Positions 23,390 through 34,931 of a DNA stretch of 64,000 nt are shown piece by piece. Position 1 is the first letter of the stretch. Every line of letters begins with the position of its first letter. The stretch is taken from the NCBI GenBank assembly GCA_004352715.1, contig SCFE01000062.1:1681185-1745184 (forward strand), written 5' to 3'. A model generated the notes under the pieces. The model was given only the letters and a program-made list of their open reading frames with translations, was not told the origin of the DNA and searched no databases. The DNA comes from Hofstenia miamia. Taxonomy: Eukaryota; Xenacoelomorpha; Acoela. The translations under genes were made by a program, and so were the position numbers.

Positions 23390-24080
23390 TAAAAAACCTC
23401 TGTAATAACTATAAATTTGTTTATCTCAATGCTAGAAGTCTCAATTCAAACAGAAATGATTTTCTAAACTTAATAAATAAGATAGGACAAAATGCAATAT
23501 TCTTAATTACCGAAACTTGGTTACAACATAACACTGATCCTAATTTGTTTAATCCTGACCGACATTATTATGACATTTTCATAAAAAACCGATTAGGTAA
23601 AGATGGAGGGCTCATGATTTTATCTCCCAAATATTTAAAACCGGTACATAAATTAGAATAGGAATTAAAACACGATATATTTGAATCACTCTGGATAGAA
23701 ATTATATCATTTGAAAATAAATGCCATAAAGAACTGATTAATATCACATACAATCCAAATAAAAATTATCATATTGACTACCTAAAATTTAAGGCAAATG
23801 AATCCGAAATAAATGATCCCTACTATTCTATAAATATATTTGGTGACTTTAATATAAATTATTTTAATAATTTTGAAAAAAATCGTTAAAAGAATTTTGC
23901 GCAACATGCGATTTTCATTGTGTAAATACTGACTGTCTTACACCACATAACAATTTAATTGATTACTTCCTAACAAATTCCGACTTAGTTTTTAAATTCT
24001 TCATGTTGGAATTATTTAGTGACCATGCTCTTTGCATATATATAAGTAATATAACTACCAAAGTCAATAAATTTAAAATA
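23390..24080 (+). pseudogene. LINE APE-type endonuclease domain
   Basis: Opens with FVYLNARSLNSNRNDFLNLI, then FLITETWL (Glu of the active site), DGGLMIL, and NIFGDFNINYF (GDFN block). After a frameshift near 23886, NLIDYFLTNSDLVF and ELFSDHALCIYI give the final SDH block. All the landmark residues of an APE endonuclease survive, across one stop (23658) and one frame change. The domain nicks chromosomal DNA for target-primed reverse transcription. Confidence 0.8.
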
Positions 24081-24546
24081 ATTTATGCAAGAGATTATCT
24101 AAATTATTCAGACGAAATAATGGAAACACTTTTGAAAAACACATCGTTCAACTATATATACACATTAAAATCTGGATCTTGCATGATTAATTATATTTCA
24201 AAAGAAATTTACAATGCAGTTAATAAAGCGCAACCAATTAAGTACCGCAAAGTAAAATTAAAAGCGCGCAAGTTTGCTTTATTAAACGCCGACGATAATG
24301 ACATACATGAACTAGTAAGTATTAAAAGAAAATTGTTTGATCTCGCTCAAACAGAACCGACAACAACTAATTGGAGTAATTACGAAAAATCAAAGAGGAT
24401 TATTAAACAATTAAGAAATAAAAAATCTGCCTTAAAAGAAAAAAGATTCTTCAATAAACTAAATAATACAAACAAAAAATGGCGATATATTCATAAAATT
24501 TTTGGAAAAAGTAAAGAAATTTCAACTGATATTAATTAATTAAGTA

Positions 24547-25475
24547 TTGATAACCAAACTACAACGGAAAAAAACAAGAATAATAAACCACCTAAATACA
24601 ACATTTAAGGAACTTGTCCATTTCAATTTTCCCCAATATAAGAGAAAGAAAAATATTAATAAATTCCCAGGAAAAACATACTTTTCTTTTAGACTCATAA
24701 ATGCAAATGAACTAGAAACCATAATAAAAAATTTAGAGACAAATAAATTAACTGCATCCTATAATCTTCCAATCTTTATTATTTAACGTCATTTTCATAT
24801 CTTTAGTGAACATCTTCTATTCGCATTTAACCAGTGTATTATTGATAATGCACAAAATTATAGGCCCACTTGCATTGGCCATCCCCTTTAGTAAACTATT
24901 TGAAAAATTATTAAATAATCGAATAAATGCATATTTGATATCTGAAAATATTCTTTCAAAAAAACAAATTTGGTTTTCGTAATGGTTATAGCACTCAAGA
25001 TGCAATTTTATCAATATCAGAACAAATAAAATCTAATTTAACCCTAAACAAATGTAGTTGCGTTGCACTCCTTGATTTGAGCAAAGCTTTTAACTCAATG
25101 AATTTTGACATATTAAGGGACAAATTAATATATTATAACTTTGATAACAAATCTGTTAACTTAATAACGACTTTCCTTAAAAATCGACAGCAAAGAGTTA
25201 TACTTAATGGTAAAAAATCAAAATATATTATGACGGACCGTGGGATTCCACAGGGCACAGTTCTCGGACCTATTCTATTTGCAATCTATGTTAATGACAT
25301 AACTCAACAGGTAAAAAACAGTAAAATTTATCAATATGCAGATGATACATGTCTTATAAGTACTGATATAAATGCCTTTAAGGCAACTAAAAATCTCCAA
25401 TATGACAACGAATATTTAAAAAAATATTTCTCAAACAATCAATTGAAAGTAAATATTGAAAAACACAATTTATAA
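24547..25475 (+). pseudogene. LINE reverse transcriptase domain
   Basis: FRLINANELETIIKNLETNK opens the domain. Across a damaged stretch (24790-25060) one can follow NYRPxS-like, KLFEKLLNNRINAYL and LSKKQ-FGFRNGYSTQDA-like blocks. The open segment 25077-25475 then has LDLSKAFNSMNFDIL, FLKNRQQRVILNGK, RGIPQGTVLGPILFAIYVND and the catalytic QYADDTCLI (YADD codons 25335-25346). The catalytic aspartates are intact, and the downstream LGVEIDNDLNF box follows at about 25570. Frame changes prevent one continuous product. Confidence 0.85.
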
Positions 25476-25489
25476 TATTCTCCCCTAAG

Positions 25490-26119
25490 ACAAACAGAAA
25501 TCTCACAAAAAACATAGAACTTAAATTAAATAATGTACCAATAAAGCAAAGCGAATCTATTAACTATTTAGGTGTTGAAATTGACAATGATTTAAATTTC
25601 GAACAATTCTTCATGGCTAAAATTAAAAAAATGGCTTCTGGAGTTAGGTATCTTTATCATCTCAGAAATATTTCAAATACGTACCACAAACAATTAATAA
25701 ATGCACTCTGCCTTTCACACTTTCAATATTGCTCATTCCTCTTTACAAATATTAATTCAAAACATCGCATCCTCCTGTCTAAAACTTTTAATTGGTCCCT
25801 TAAAATACTCAATTTTGCATAAAAACACGACAATGCATCCGATTACTGATTAAAATACAAAATACAATCTCCTTATTATCAAATTCAAATGCATATGTTA
25901 TCAACATTATTTAAATTCAAATTTGGTCAAGCCGCAATTTCGTTTTTAAAACAGTATATTAAATTAAATGAACGGTCTCAAACATTTTTATGCGTGGAAA
26001 AAAATTTTAATAGTTTTCACCAAACAGCAACTAAATTATGGAATAACTTAAATAGGGAAATTAAATTTGAAAAAAAATTACAAGAAATTCAGAAAAAAAT
26101 TGCCAACATTCTTCTTTAA
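25490..26119 (+). pseudogene. LINE ORF2 C-terminal domain
   Basis: Contains INYLGVEIDNDLNFEQF, YHKQLINALCLSHFQYCSFL and, after a stop at about 25820 and a frame change, TATKLWNNLNREIKFEKKLQ ending at 26119. This tail is characteristic of CR1/L2-type ORF2 proteins. It is the part shared with the minus-strand LINE fragment at 9590-10640. Confidence 0.8.
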
Positions 26120-26323
26120 TAGACAATGCCTACTTAATGACAATAATACACTACATTCATCTGAAAATTTTGTATAAAATGCACACACACATTTTAATAT
26201 TATATGTATTTATTATATTTGTAAATAGCTTTTTGTAGTTTTGTAGTTTATAGTTTTTTGTACCTTTTTCTTGTAGCAATAAATTGCTTTTGAATTTTAT
26301 TATTATTATTATTATTATTATTA

Positions 26324-27475
26324 TGCATTTTTATAAGGCGCGCCTTCTCACAAGGACTCAAGCGAGCTGAAAACAAACAAAACTAAAATATTACAAATTC
26401 TAAAAGAAGTCACCGAAAAATTGAAATGCGGTTTTTTTTAATTGACACATAAGTGAGCAGCATTCAAATACCCTGATAAATCTCTGATTAAATGTTTGGC
26501 AACTGTGATCATAGTGGAACGGTTTTCACCAAATATAAGAAATTAAGTATCCTCAGAGTATAAGAGGTGCGTAAATCCCCTATTGTCCAGATAGAAACTG
26601 ATAAACAAATTATAAATTTTAAATAGAATTGGCCCTAAAGTGGATCCCTGAGGAACACCGCAGCTGATTACTTGGTAATCCGACTTCTCCATACCAACAC
26701 GAGCACACTGTTTTCGGCCAAGCAGGTAGCTCCTAAACCATGTTAATACTAATCCGGTCGATTCTTTTAAGAATTCTAGTTAAAAAAGGATTGATTTGAC
26801 CAGTCTTATTCTGAATTGATGCAATTACCTTCAAAATTTCTAATTGGAGCTTGACTACCAAGATGATAACTTAAGACAGTGTTATACATGGTGACCAAAT
26901 CATTCAAGTTATCACAAGATAGGTTCAATGCCATAATCAGATCTGCACACCAATGCCATTGGCTAAACTGTCAATGTTGAGGTTCTTCAAATTGCGATTG
27001 GTGATAAGCCTCTTCAAGGCATGCTCCTTATTAAAAGTTAAATCGAAGGACACCACAAAATGGTCAGGAAAGCATTCATATGAATTTAGGAGAACATTCG
27101 CCACGACGCGTAAAAACAAGATCAATTATGTTACCATGTATGTTAATTGCCGAAGCAACCAATTGCTTAAGCATGTAGACACACGCTAATTCCTTGAGAT
27201 GAGAAAAGGCTAGATTTCGATAGTTATTCCAGTGTATATTCAAATCACCGAGGAGTAGCAAAGTGAACATTTTGTTTAAGAAAAACTTTGTCCAAATAGG
27301 ACGACAAGTCTGCAATGAATATGCTTGTACATAGATTAGGAGGTCTATATATCACAAGAATTTTCACTGAATTAATATTCATTTCGCAAGACTTGAAAGA
27401 ACCAAGTTTGAACACATTTCGTTGCAGCTAGCACACAACCGGCCAGTGATGACAACAACTTTGTTGTTATGTAAA
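26324..27475 (-). mobile_element. LINE fragment with endonuclease and partial RT, tail-to-tail with its neighbour
   Basis: Minus strand from the right: KILVIYRPPNLCTSIFIADL (about 27370-27310), LLLLGDLNIHWNNYRNLAF (27250-27195), NIIDLVFTRRGE, DHFVVSFDLTFN (about 27070-27035, SDH-like block), then a large loss, and SCGVPQGST (about 26675-26645) of the RT. The 3' end carries GGCGCGCCTTATAAAAATGC followed by the (AAT)n shared with the LINE on the other strand (26299-26323). The A block and YADD are missing. Frameshift near 27250. Confidence 0.75.
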
Positions 27476-27479
27476 TTTT

Positions 27480-29240
27480 TTTCCATATATTTGGTACTGA
27501 GCAATTCCGTATGCAATTTTTAAAAAAATTGAGATGGGAATAGAAAGTTCATTTCGAAACTTATAAATAAATTTAGCAAATAAATCATTTAGACCACATC
27601 CATTAGGAGACATTTTATTTAATGACTTACAAACCATGTCTAAATTAATTTGGATTACATTATGAGTTGGTAGCTCAAAAGAAAATGAAATTTTATCATA
27701 TTCTTTGTAGTCAGATGAAATGTAGTTGTTTAATATATTTCTAGCATGTCGGGATCTGCAGCAACAATTTCATCAAAATATATTGGTAGCGAAATAGTTG
27801 TTTGATTAACCGATTGCAAAAACTATTAAACTTATGAATTGTGTAAGATGTGAAATATGATGGGAAATTATTTCTTTTATACCTCTTCTTGGAAACATGT
27901 ATTGAAAACTCTTAAGTAATTCATTGTACCAGTAACTAGTGTATACTTTTGTATCTTTTTTCATCCCATTGAATGAAAACAAGAAAATTGGTAAAAAGCG
28001 GTTCAGTTTTCATAATCAATCAAGTCAAATCAAAATTGTAATTTACTAAATGAATTGTCGACATCATTAATCCTTAGATCATATATATATATTAGATCAT
28101 GAAATATTTGTATTCATGCATGGAGGAATGCACCAGCAAATAAATAGTAATAAACTATTGTCCAACTGAATGACTGCAGAGAATGCAAATTGACAATTTG
28201 TTAAATCCAGTAATTTGATTACCTTAAATTGTTTTTTTACAAAGAACTGTAGCTCCTTCATGTTTAGAAGTATTTTCTCCTTTTCTTTTGCAGAAATTTG
28301 CAATCATATAATTTGTTCCTGAAATTAAGGAATCATAAAAAAAGTATATTCATCCCACCATGTTTCAATCAATTATGCAATCGAAATGTCATATGATATT
28401 AAATAATTAAATAATGTAATTTGTCTTTGGATTCATAAATTTTAAGTTGTAGGATTTAGATAGTCAATCCAATAGAACTATACTATTATCCATAAAAAGC
28501 AATACATTTTTATTTTATGTCTACTTTTGCCAACTTCTTCATTTATTAATAAATATCTTTTCTTGAGAATAATTTTTCTTTTTCACGCTCGATTTCACTT
28601 AAACAAGGCTTAATGAAGAGATATTTTGATGTAAGTCTTTTAATTTATAAGCATTAGAAAGAAGAGATTTTTTATTTCATACAGATCCCATGTTCAAGAT
28701 TATAGGTCTAGGTTTAGAAGAATGTAGTTTTCCAAATTAGAAATAATTCTGTAATACATGAGTCAATGTTAAGATGTCAAAAAATATAATTGATATTTTC
28801 TTTATCTTGGTTAAGCTTTGAACTATTATTTAATGACTCTTCTGATGCCTTTACATCAAATATAATAACTTTCTTTTTAAGCGATTCGTCATTATTTATA
28901 TGAGTCTCTACCGTATTTTCTATTTTAAAAGCAAAAATTATCAATGTTGATATTTAAGTTTAATGTCAAGTTTTTTTAATTCAATTGATTGTGAAATTGT
29001 ATGCATTTGGTTGTCAGAATAATTTTTCTCCATGAAATAAAAGATGTTTGTCATCAACGCATTCACTACAGATTGTTAGGAAGTGTTTTTGATATTGCAG
29101 AATTGTTTAAAAACAGTTGTTTGAAAATCCTATGCATTTTTAATCAGATTTCGACATTTATCGCAATAAATGCATTTTGAAATTTTATCATCTGTTATTT
29201 TCGATTTGCACGTAAGGCAGCTTAAGGTCTCCATTGAAGA
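27480..29240 (-). mobile_element. Second decayed LINE: ORF1 zinc finger, endonuclease piece, RT N-terminus
   Basis: From the right on the minus strand. A Met at 29234 starts ORF1, with SCLTCKSKITDDKISKCIYC and DKCRNLI, a Cys-rich zinc-finger or PHD-like start. It becomes lysine-rich and stop-broken down to about 28700. A piece at 28097-28303 (DNSLLLFICWCIPPCMN, for the usual LLxxxIYRPP strand) suggests the endonuclease. At 27780-27530, CKSLNKMSPNGCGLNDLFA and KFRNELSIPISIFLK give the RT N-terminal block. The order ORF1-EN-RT fits one element that lost its middle and 3' end. The parts are individually weak. Confidence 0.5.
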
Positions 29241-29518
29241 AGAATTTCTTAATATATTATCAGCAATTTTTCCTAAGCTAATTAAAGAATGAAAATTCCA
29301 ACTTACGTTTTTCCACGCGCTACTTATTTATATCAATTTCAAAAAATACATATAAAATGCATTGCTCTTTTTCTACTGCAGTTAGCATAGCAACAAATTT
29401 GGATAAACTTTTGAAAATACTTTTAGTGACACCTCATCCATTTGTAAAAATAATTACTTCATAGAAATTTGCAATATCGTTCAATATACATGAAATATTC
29501 TAAACATTTTACGGATTC

Positions 29519-29561
<43 letters not shown>

Positions 29562-29779
29562 AATGTCAGTATAATGAGCTTCGAAATATTTGAAATATCA
29601 AACGCAGTTAAAAATTTAGAACGGTTTTGATTGCTAAGAATCATCGTCAATAACAAATGCGGTAAATAAATATTTTACAATCAACTACACTAAAGAAAGG
29701 AATACATAAATATATTACATGCACTATAAGTCTAAAATTATTGATGTTTTTCTTTGTTTGTTAAGTAATTGTTCTTTGC

Positions 29780-29826
<47 letters not shown>

Positions 29827-30770
29827 GAATATATCAATGAACATCTACAACCGTCAACCAAAAAAGAAAATTTTTACATCAAACTAAGATTACAACATCA
29901 TAATTAGGAAAAGCAATTATAATCAAGCAATCAAACAAATATCAATAATAAAATTAACAACTATGTACGATATCATTGAACTTATTTTAAAAGTGCATGC
30001 AATATTATGCATGTATAAAGTGTAATCAAACGGAAACATATTAAATTTCTACAGCATATTTGTATACTGATGATTTTTGCAATAAAAGAAACCGGCCTAT
30101 CCCCTTCATAGCATCTATCTGGAATGTGAATATATATTCTCAAATGAGTTAATAAAATTTTGTTATCCTCTAGTTTTGGGAAATTTAAAAAGAATTTCAA
30201 CTTTACATTTAATTGAATTTGCATTAGTTTATATCAATGTGTTAGAAAGATTAGTAGATGTTCTAAAACTTACATTGTGCCTGTATCAAAGACTTTGAAG
30301 TTCTTTAAAAAAAGTGCAAGTACCTCTTCACATTTACAGATTTAGAAATTTTAATGTACAAGGATGTTCTAATGGAACTCTTACATTGATGTTTAAATCA
30401 AAGAACTCCTCTAAATATGTTGGCTTAATTGAACAGCAACATTTAAGTTAAATATAATGTTAGAAGAAAATGAAGAGCGATATCATTTTCAGAGTGTAGA
30501 TACAATCAATTATTCTGATTTACACTCTAAATGTTTTGTCAAAAAGTCACAAAACGAACTGGATAAGAACTGCTATCTTAAATAGTCTCGAAGCAAGTTA
30601 GAGACAAATTAAACAAAAAATTTTACCCCGCGTATTTAATGTATTTTCACGAAATACAGGAATCATGATAATAAAATTGCAATCCCTTTAGTTTATGTTC
30701 AGATAATTCAGTCAGACCATAATAAATATTTCATAGTCAATTATTTTTCAAAAAGGCATGACACAATGAT
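29241..30770. other. Gene-free stretch with two long (TA)n tracts
   Basis: (TA)n at about 29521-29558 and 29784-29822. No supported gene. Confidence 0.6.
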
Positions 30771-31390
30771 TAACAACGAAAAAGTTAATCGAATAATCGG
30801 TGAATTTACTATGAAAGACTGTAACATACTCGAATAATGATAGCAATCGTAAATAGTAAATATTTTTTCCTTTTTGGTAAAATCTTTCTTTTCCAAAATT
30901 TCAGCTATCAAAAGACAAGTTATATCATCCATTGTTTTTTTTATGAAAAATTTGTTCGAAATCAACGATCTTTATAACTGACCGATGCCTATTTTACAAT
31001 TAGCTTTGTGAATTTAACATTTTTTATTTTATGTGCATTTTTTCTTACAAAATATATGACATGGTGCACCACTAATGAATTTTCACCATTTGAATTACCG
31101 ACTGGGCAACACGCAGACATAGGTTGATAATTAATTAAGTACAATGGTTGGGTTGGGTCATATTTTCAAATTGCTAATTTGGATCAAGAATCCCAGTACC
31201 ACTTCCACCTCTGACATAAAGCCTACAGAATCAGGTAATACTTAGGATCATTTAGCAGACAAAATATTGCTTTGTACACTTTTAAGTTTTTTGAAATTTT
31301 CAATATATATAGGGTACATTTCTATCGGTTGGGTATTAATATATTACGGTTTTTTAAAAAACGACTGATTAATCGATTAACCGTTAAAGC
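30771..31390. repeat. Possible hAT-type relic with TTAATCGA-rich ends
   Basis: The left end has GTTAATCGAATAATCGGTGA (about 30784); the right end has TGATTAATCGATTAACCG (about 31365), its approximate inverted copy. Flanking ACACAATG and ACACATTG agree at 7 of 8 positions. The interior has no coding sequence. Weak support. Confidence 0.35.
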
Positions 31391-31598
31391 GAGAATTACA
31401 CATTGCTCCATTCATATATTTTCCACGTAATTTTTTCTAAAGAAATGCAAAAATGGTAACGGTTGTCTTGCTCTGTATTGAAGTGCTGAAATTGGAAATC
31501 ATAATTTATCAAATTGGGCAATTTTTTAGTCTGTTTTAGAATATTAGAATAGATGATTCAATTTTTCGGATTTGCTTTTTCCAATCTTTGTTAGGAGA

Positions 31599-31649
<51 letters not shown>

Positions 31650-32336
31650 TATGTTTTTAAAAAACTTCGTAAAAAATATGGCGCAGTTTATGTCGCTGAG
31701 TACTAATGCGTGAACGAATTGTAACTTGATGCTTTTGTTTGTTAATGAGCGACTCTGACAGATTATAAAAATGGCTCCCAGTTATTTTAACTGTTCAATT
31801 GATTCAATCTTTGAATTGCAAGCGAATAAATTAATTTTGTTTTTTATTTTATTTCTACAGTGGGGTCCAGTAGCCCTACTTTTTCAAATATTGTGCATGC
31901 GTATATACGTACAGATATTCTATTCCATCGATTTTTATATATTTAATTGAAATTGCTTGTTGTGCTCGTTTATATTGTTTTCATAACAATAAATTTTTTC
32001 TAAAAATATGTACTCAGACAATGCATGCAATTTACAATATTTATACCGTGGTTACAAGCTGTTCTTTTCCTCAATAAATAGACTGTAATGACCAGGTACG
32101 TAATCAGGATTTTCTGACAGTAGACATTTCCATTGTGATCAAATAGACGCAGGAAATGCCTTTCATGGCCTTATTTTTTAATATTTTTTAATTTCTTACA
32201 AAAATGATTTAAGCAGTCAAAATCAATGTTGAAAACTTGCAGGGGAAATTCCACCATGTCTCTCATTGTGCACGCCAATGGTAATGACTCATGCCCGTGA
32301 TTACACATACGCAAGCAATGAAAATTACGAGTAACT
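31391..32336. other. Gene-free stretch with (TA)n
   Basis: (TA)n at about 31602-31645. Nothing else recognised. Confidence 0.6.
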
Positions 32337-32340
32337 TTAA

Positions 32341-32533
32341 CTCCTTCAGTACCATCACGAGATAATCTCGTGATTTGAGCACTCCATATTATGCGCCAGC
32401 ACGAGACTATATCGTGTTAGATAATATTAGTTATAAGTAGGTTTGCAGTTGTTTGGGCTGTGTTTTTTTTAGTTTTTTAATTTTTTTGGGTTATAGCATG
32501 GCACAAACCAATATGTTGATGGTACTGAAGGGG
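32341..32533. mobile_element. piggyBac-type MITE, 193 bp, TTAA target sites
   Basis: Terminal repeats CTCCTTCAGTACCATCA and the reverse complement CCCCTTCAGTACCATCA match at 16 of 17 positions. Each is flanked by TTAA (32337-32340 and 32534-32537), the signature of piggyBac integration. Inside, just after the left tip, lies CACGAGATAATCTCGTG, a palindrome with a related copy CACGAGACTATATCGTG further in. No coding capacity. Confidence 0.85.
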
Positions 32534-32829
32534 TTAAACTCAACACATGAGGATGATATTACTTACAGCTGGTATTAAAAGTAAACACAATTTCTTGAAT
32601 CTATTATAATAAGAATTCTAAATGAAATCGAAAAAGAATTTTTATGTCAATCAAAAAGAAAATATTTACATTCATTACCTCATTTACAAAATGTACAATA
32701 ATGTTTTTCTAGCAATATTATCTAATGTTGATTGTAAGTTTCTGTAGTCTTAAAACATAGAGACATTTTCTGAGCGCAAAACTGTAGCCTTTTCTTTCAG
32801 ACCAAATTCTAAGGCTTCCTTCAGATGTA

Positions 32830-33185
32830 AATAACACACGATTTCAAGAGGGATATTTTTCTAGTTATATCATTAATTATCAAATTGTAGATTTTAAATA
32901 ATGTATTTCAACCTCCTTGTAGTGAAAACCAACTGAAGAATTTGTACTGACCAAAGAGGTTTTTATTAAAAAATTTTATAATAAGAATTATAGATAGCAA
33001 ACTTGACGAACATTTCAATATATCTATCTGAGGAGATAGAAAGCCATTGATGAGCATATACAATTTTTATATTGTATCTTAATTTTACATTTCAAATTAG
33101 TGGCAGAAAAGAAACCTTTTCTTAAGGCTGGAATAGATTCTATAAATTACAGAATCATATGCTTTATTGAAATCAATATAAATAT

Positions 33186-33195
<10 letters not shown>
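32830..33195 (-). pseudogene. LINE reverse transcriptase fragment (A block)
   Basis: On the minus strand IDFNKAYDSVIYRIYSSLKK (about 33178-33120) is the RT A block with its catalytic Asp. Some 200 bp on, LFKIYNLIINDI (about 32900-32870) resembles LFNIYINDI near the C block. Between them are stops and frame changes. It is probably another LINE of a different clade from the one at 23200, since the A block differs (FNKAYDSV against LSKAFNSM). A (TA)n tract at 33190-33223 cuts it upstream. Confidence 0.55.
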
Positions 33196-33224
<29 letters not shown>

Positions 33225-33226
<2 letters not shown>

Positions 33227-33322
33227 GGCATCGGTACCTCAATGTCCCCATTTCATACGAACATTTCCCGAACGTCAATATCATGCTGCTGACGTCACGT
33301 ATAAACATTATTAAGTTCTGCC
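33225..33322. repeat. First copy of an exact 98-bp duplication next to a single N
   Basis: GTGGCATCGGTACCTC ... TTAAGTTCTGCC is repeated at 33347-33444. The N at 33323 follows the first copy directly, and a short (TA)n precedes the second. Most likely unmerged contig ends. Confidence 0.85.
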
Positions 33323-33346
33323 NATATATATATATATATATAAAAA

Positions 33347-33566
33347 GTGGCATCGGTACCTCAATGTCCCCATTTCATACGAACATTTCCCGAACGTCAA
33401 TATCATGCTGCTGACGTCACGTATAAACATTATTAAGTTCTGCCGTTGGCAGGTGTCGTCATGTTGTATTTACTATTATTTTCCGTTTGTATAAATAGGG
33501 CAGCATTGTGCGCGCTTGTTTAATAAAAGTTTAGTTTATGCTGAATCGTGTTCTCTTTGCTGTCAC
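33347..33566 (+). promoter_or_regulatory. LTR-like promoter unit (possible solo LTR)
   Basis: TATAAATAGGG at 33490-33500 is followed 25 bp later by AATAAAA (33522-33528), the compact TATA plus polyadenylation arrangement of an LTR. The upstream start TGTGGCATCGG (as seen at 33224) and a possible end TGCTGTCA near 33565 would give TG...CA ends. No second LTR, primer site or target duplication was found, and the left edge is disturbed by the assembly duplication. A host promoter is the alternative. Confidence 0.4.
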
Positions 33567-34103
33567 GTATATTATTAGATGATCATGAGCAGCTAAGCCT
33601 TCTACGGAGCTGATGGGGGGTGCGCGGCGGTGTAATTCGGGTGCAGGTCGTTCTCAGCCGTCTTGGGACTGCCGCGTAAACCCGTCCAGTTCTGGGGCTT
33701 AGTTGATCCAGATTATTCTCGTGTTACTATTAATGGCAGCTTTGTTGTCTCGCTTCGGCACTAATTGCCACGTAATCCTAGATGCTGCCCATGCAGAACA
33801 TATCCGTAGTAGTTACAATTGCATTATATCTGTATCAGTCCAGATGCTCAGTAAGCTGGCCTCGTTAATGTATAGTACTTTAAATTGCTTATGTCTAAAA
33901 GGTACTCTTGGAGGTTCTAATTCTGCGAGATTAGATTCTACGCTATGACTGTGTTATTGCTTTTCTATATTGCTAACTATGATGATGCTAGAATATATAT
34001 ATATATATATATCCTTGTTAAGATGTTTGCAACCTCCTGATGCTTTGACCGCTTTTCTTTTCATTTATGAATCCAAACTCTCATCGATATATTTATTACA
34101 TCT
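33567..34103. other. GC-richer stretch without a recognised gene
   Basis: 33600-33720 is unusually GC-rich for the window (GGTGCGCGGCGGTG, CCGTCTTGGGACTGCCGCG). The ORF at 33703-33948 has no known motif. It could be the internal part next to the LTR-like unit. A (TA)n lies at 33992-34011. Confidence 0.4.
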
Positions 34104-34111
34104 GGTGTAAT

Positions 34112-34377
34112 CAGGGAAGTATTTAGAGGGCCTTGCGCCCCCCCTTTGGGGCAGGCCAATTTCAACGCATTATTATACAATCTGATCGATATATTGAACA
34201 GTCTTTTTGTTAGAATTAAAGTGCAAAAAAGGAAAATAAATTCATACTCTTTTGCTTTATTTATTTAAGCGTTTGCTTAAATGTGTACATCTTTAACTGC
34301 ATTATATAATCAAAACTATCTAGGCCTATATGTTTCGGATAAGAATTCCCCCTTTAGAAATTCTCGATACGCGCCTG
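34112..34377. mobile_element. hAT-type MITE, 266 bp, with 8-bp target duplication
   Basis: The tips are CAGGGAAGTATTTAGAGGGC and the reverse complement CAGGCGCGTATCGAG, with the CAG(G) start and GTAT words usual for hAT ends. The flanks GGTGTAAT (34104-34111) and GATGTAAT (34378-34385) agree at 7 of 8 bases. A G/C-rich hairpin follows the left tip (GCGCCCCCCCTTTGGGGCAGG). No coding sequence. Confidence 0.75.
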
Positions 34378-34716
34378 GATGTAATTATCAAGTCCATGTT
34401 TGAAAGAAAAATAAGCCTTATAAATTTGGTAACAACTTTCTAATAGATTAATTTTGAAATGATTGAATAAATTTTCATGGTAAGGCAGAAAAATGTGCTA
34501 CATTTTTAAAAAATGTCGATTCCTGGTCATTTTTATATATTGTCTCAGTTCATAGGATTTCTTGCTTAAGAGTATTGGGTAGACTAAAATAATATTAGAT
34601 GGCATTATATCCTATTCCTCTCTCCAAAAAATTATTAGTCTGCTTTTTTCTGTATTTAGGTTTTGTCTTGTGCATCCTATTTTTGATGCGGAATCATCAG
34701 TTATAATTGATATTAC

Positions 34717-34728
34717 TGCTCCTGTATC
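34717..34728 (-). pseudogene. Retroelement aspartic protease active-site remnant
   Basis: On the minus strand, GVMVKAQ is followed, after a one-base shift, by IDTGAVISIITDDSASKIG. DTGA with the following hydrophobic turn is the catalytic loop of retroelement proteases, which cleave Gag-Pol. Its position, downstream of the zinc knuckle, is the expected one. The continuation contains a stop after IIFWREE, and no further pol domain was recognised. Confidence 0.65.
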
Positions 34729-34800
34729 TATTGTGCTTTGACCATAACTCCATTGATTACAACTGTTATTGTATTAGTTTTAATTAGGTCCATGACTATT

Positions 34801-34931
34801 AGAACGGGTGCTCATTTTCTTGGAGACTGCACTCCTAGTTTAAATTATCAATATTTGTGTCCTTTCCTCACTTTCTTCTTGTTCTCTATCGTCTTCTAGT
34901 AAGTCCTCTTCGAAGTACGCCTCTTTTAGCT
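34801..34931. repeat. 131-bp direct repeat, left copy
   Basis: AGAACGGGTGCTCATTTTC ... CCTCTTTTAGCT is repeated at 35182-35312 with no difference seen. The two copies bracket a 250-bp plus-strand ORF segment. The right copy joins continuously to the gag zinc knuckle and the left copy to the protease side, so a single copy would restore the element's colinearity. Confidence 0.85.

Larger units (their letters stand above)
23200..26323 (+). mobile_element. Nearly full-length CR1/L2-like LINE ORF2 with (ATT)n tail
   Basis: The parts run in order on the plus strand: a 2A-like leader (23320-23358), APE endonuclease (about 23390-24080), a linker (24080-24540), reverse transcriptase (24540-25475), a C-terminal domain (25490-26119), a short 3' UTR and the (ATT)n tail (26299-26323). 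It carries few lesions: a stop at 23658, a frameshift near 23886, shifts near 24540 and 24790-25000, and another near 25475. It is the youngest-looking LINE in the window. The 5' end is not defined; no clear ORF1 was found upstream, where other repeats abut. No target duplication was identified. Confidence 0.85.

Noticed and set aside
26953-27189. Plus-strand ORF
   Set aside because: Antisense shadow of the LINE endonuclease.
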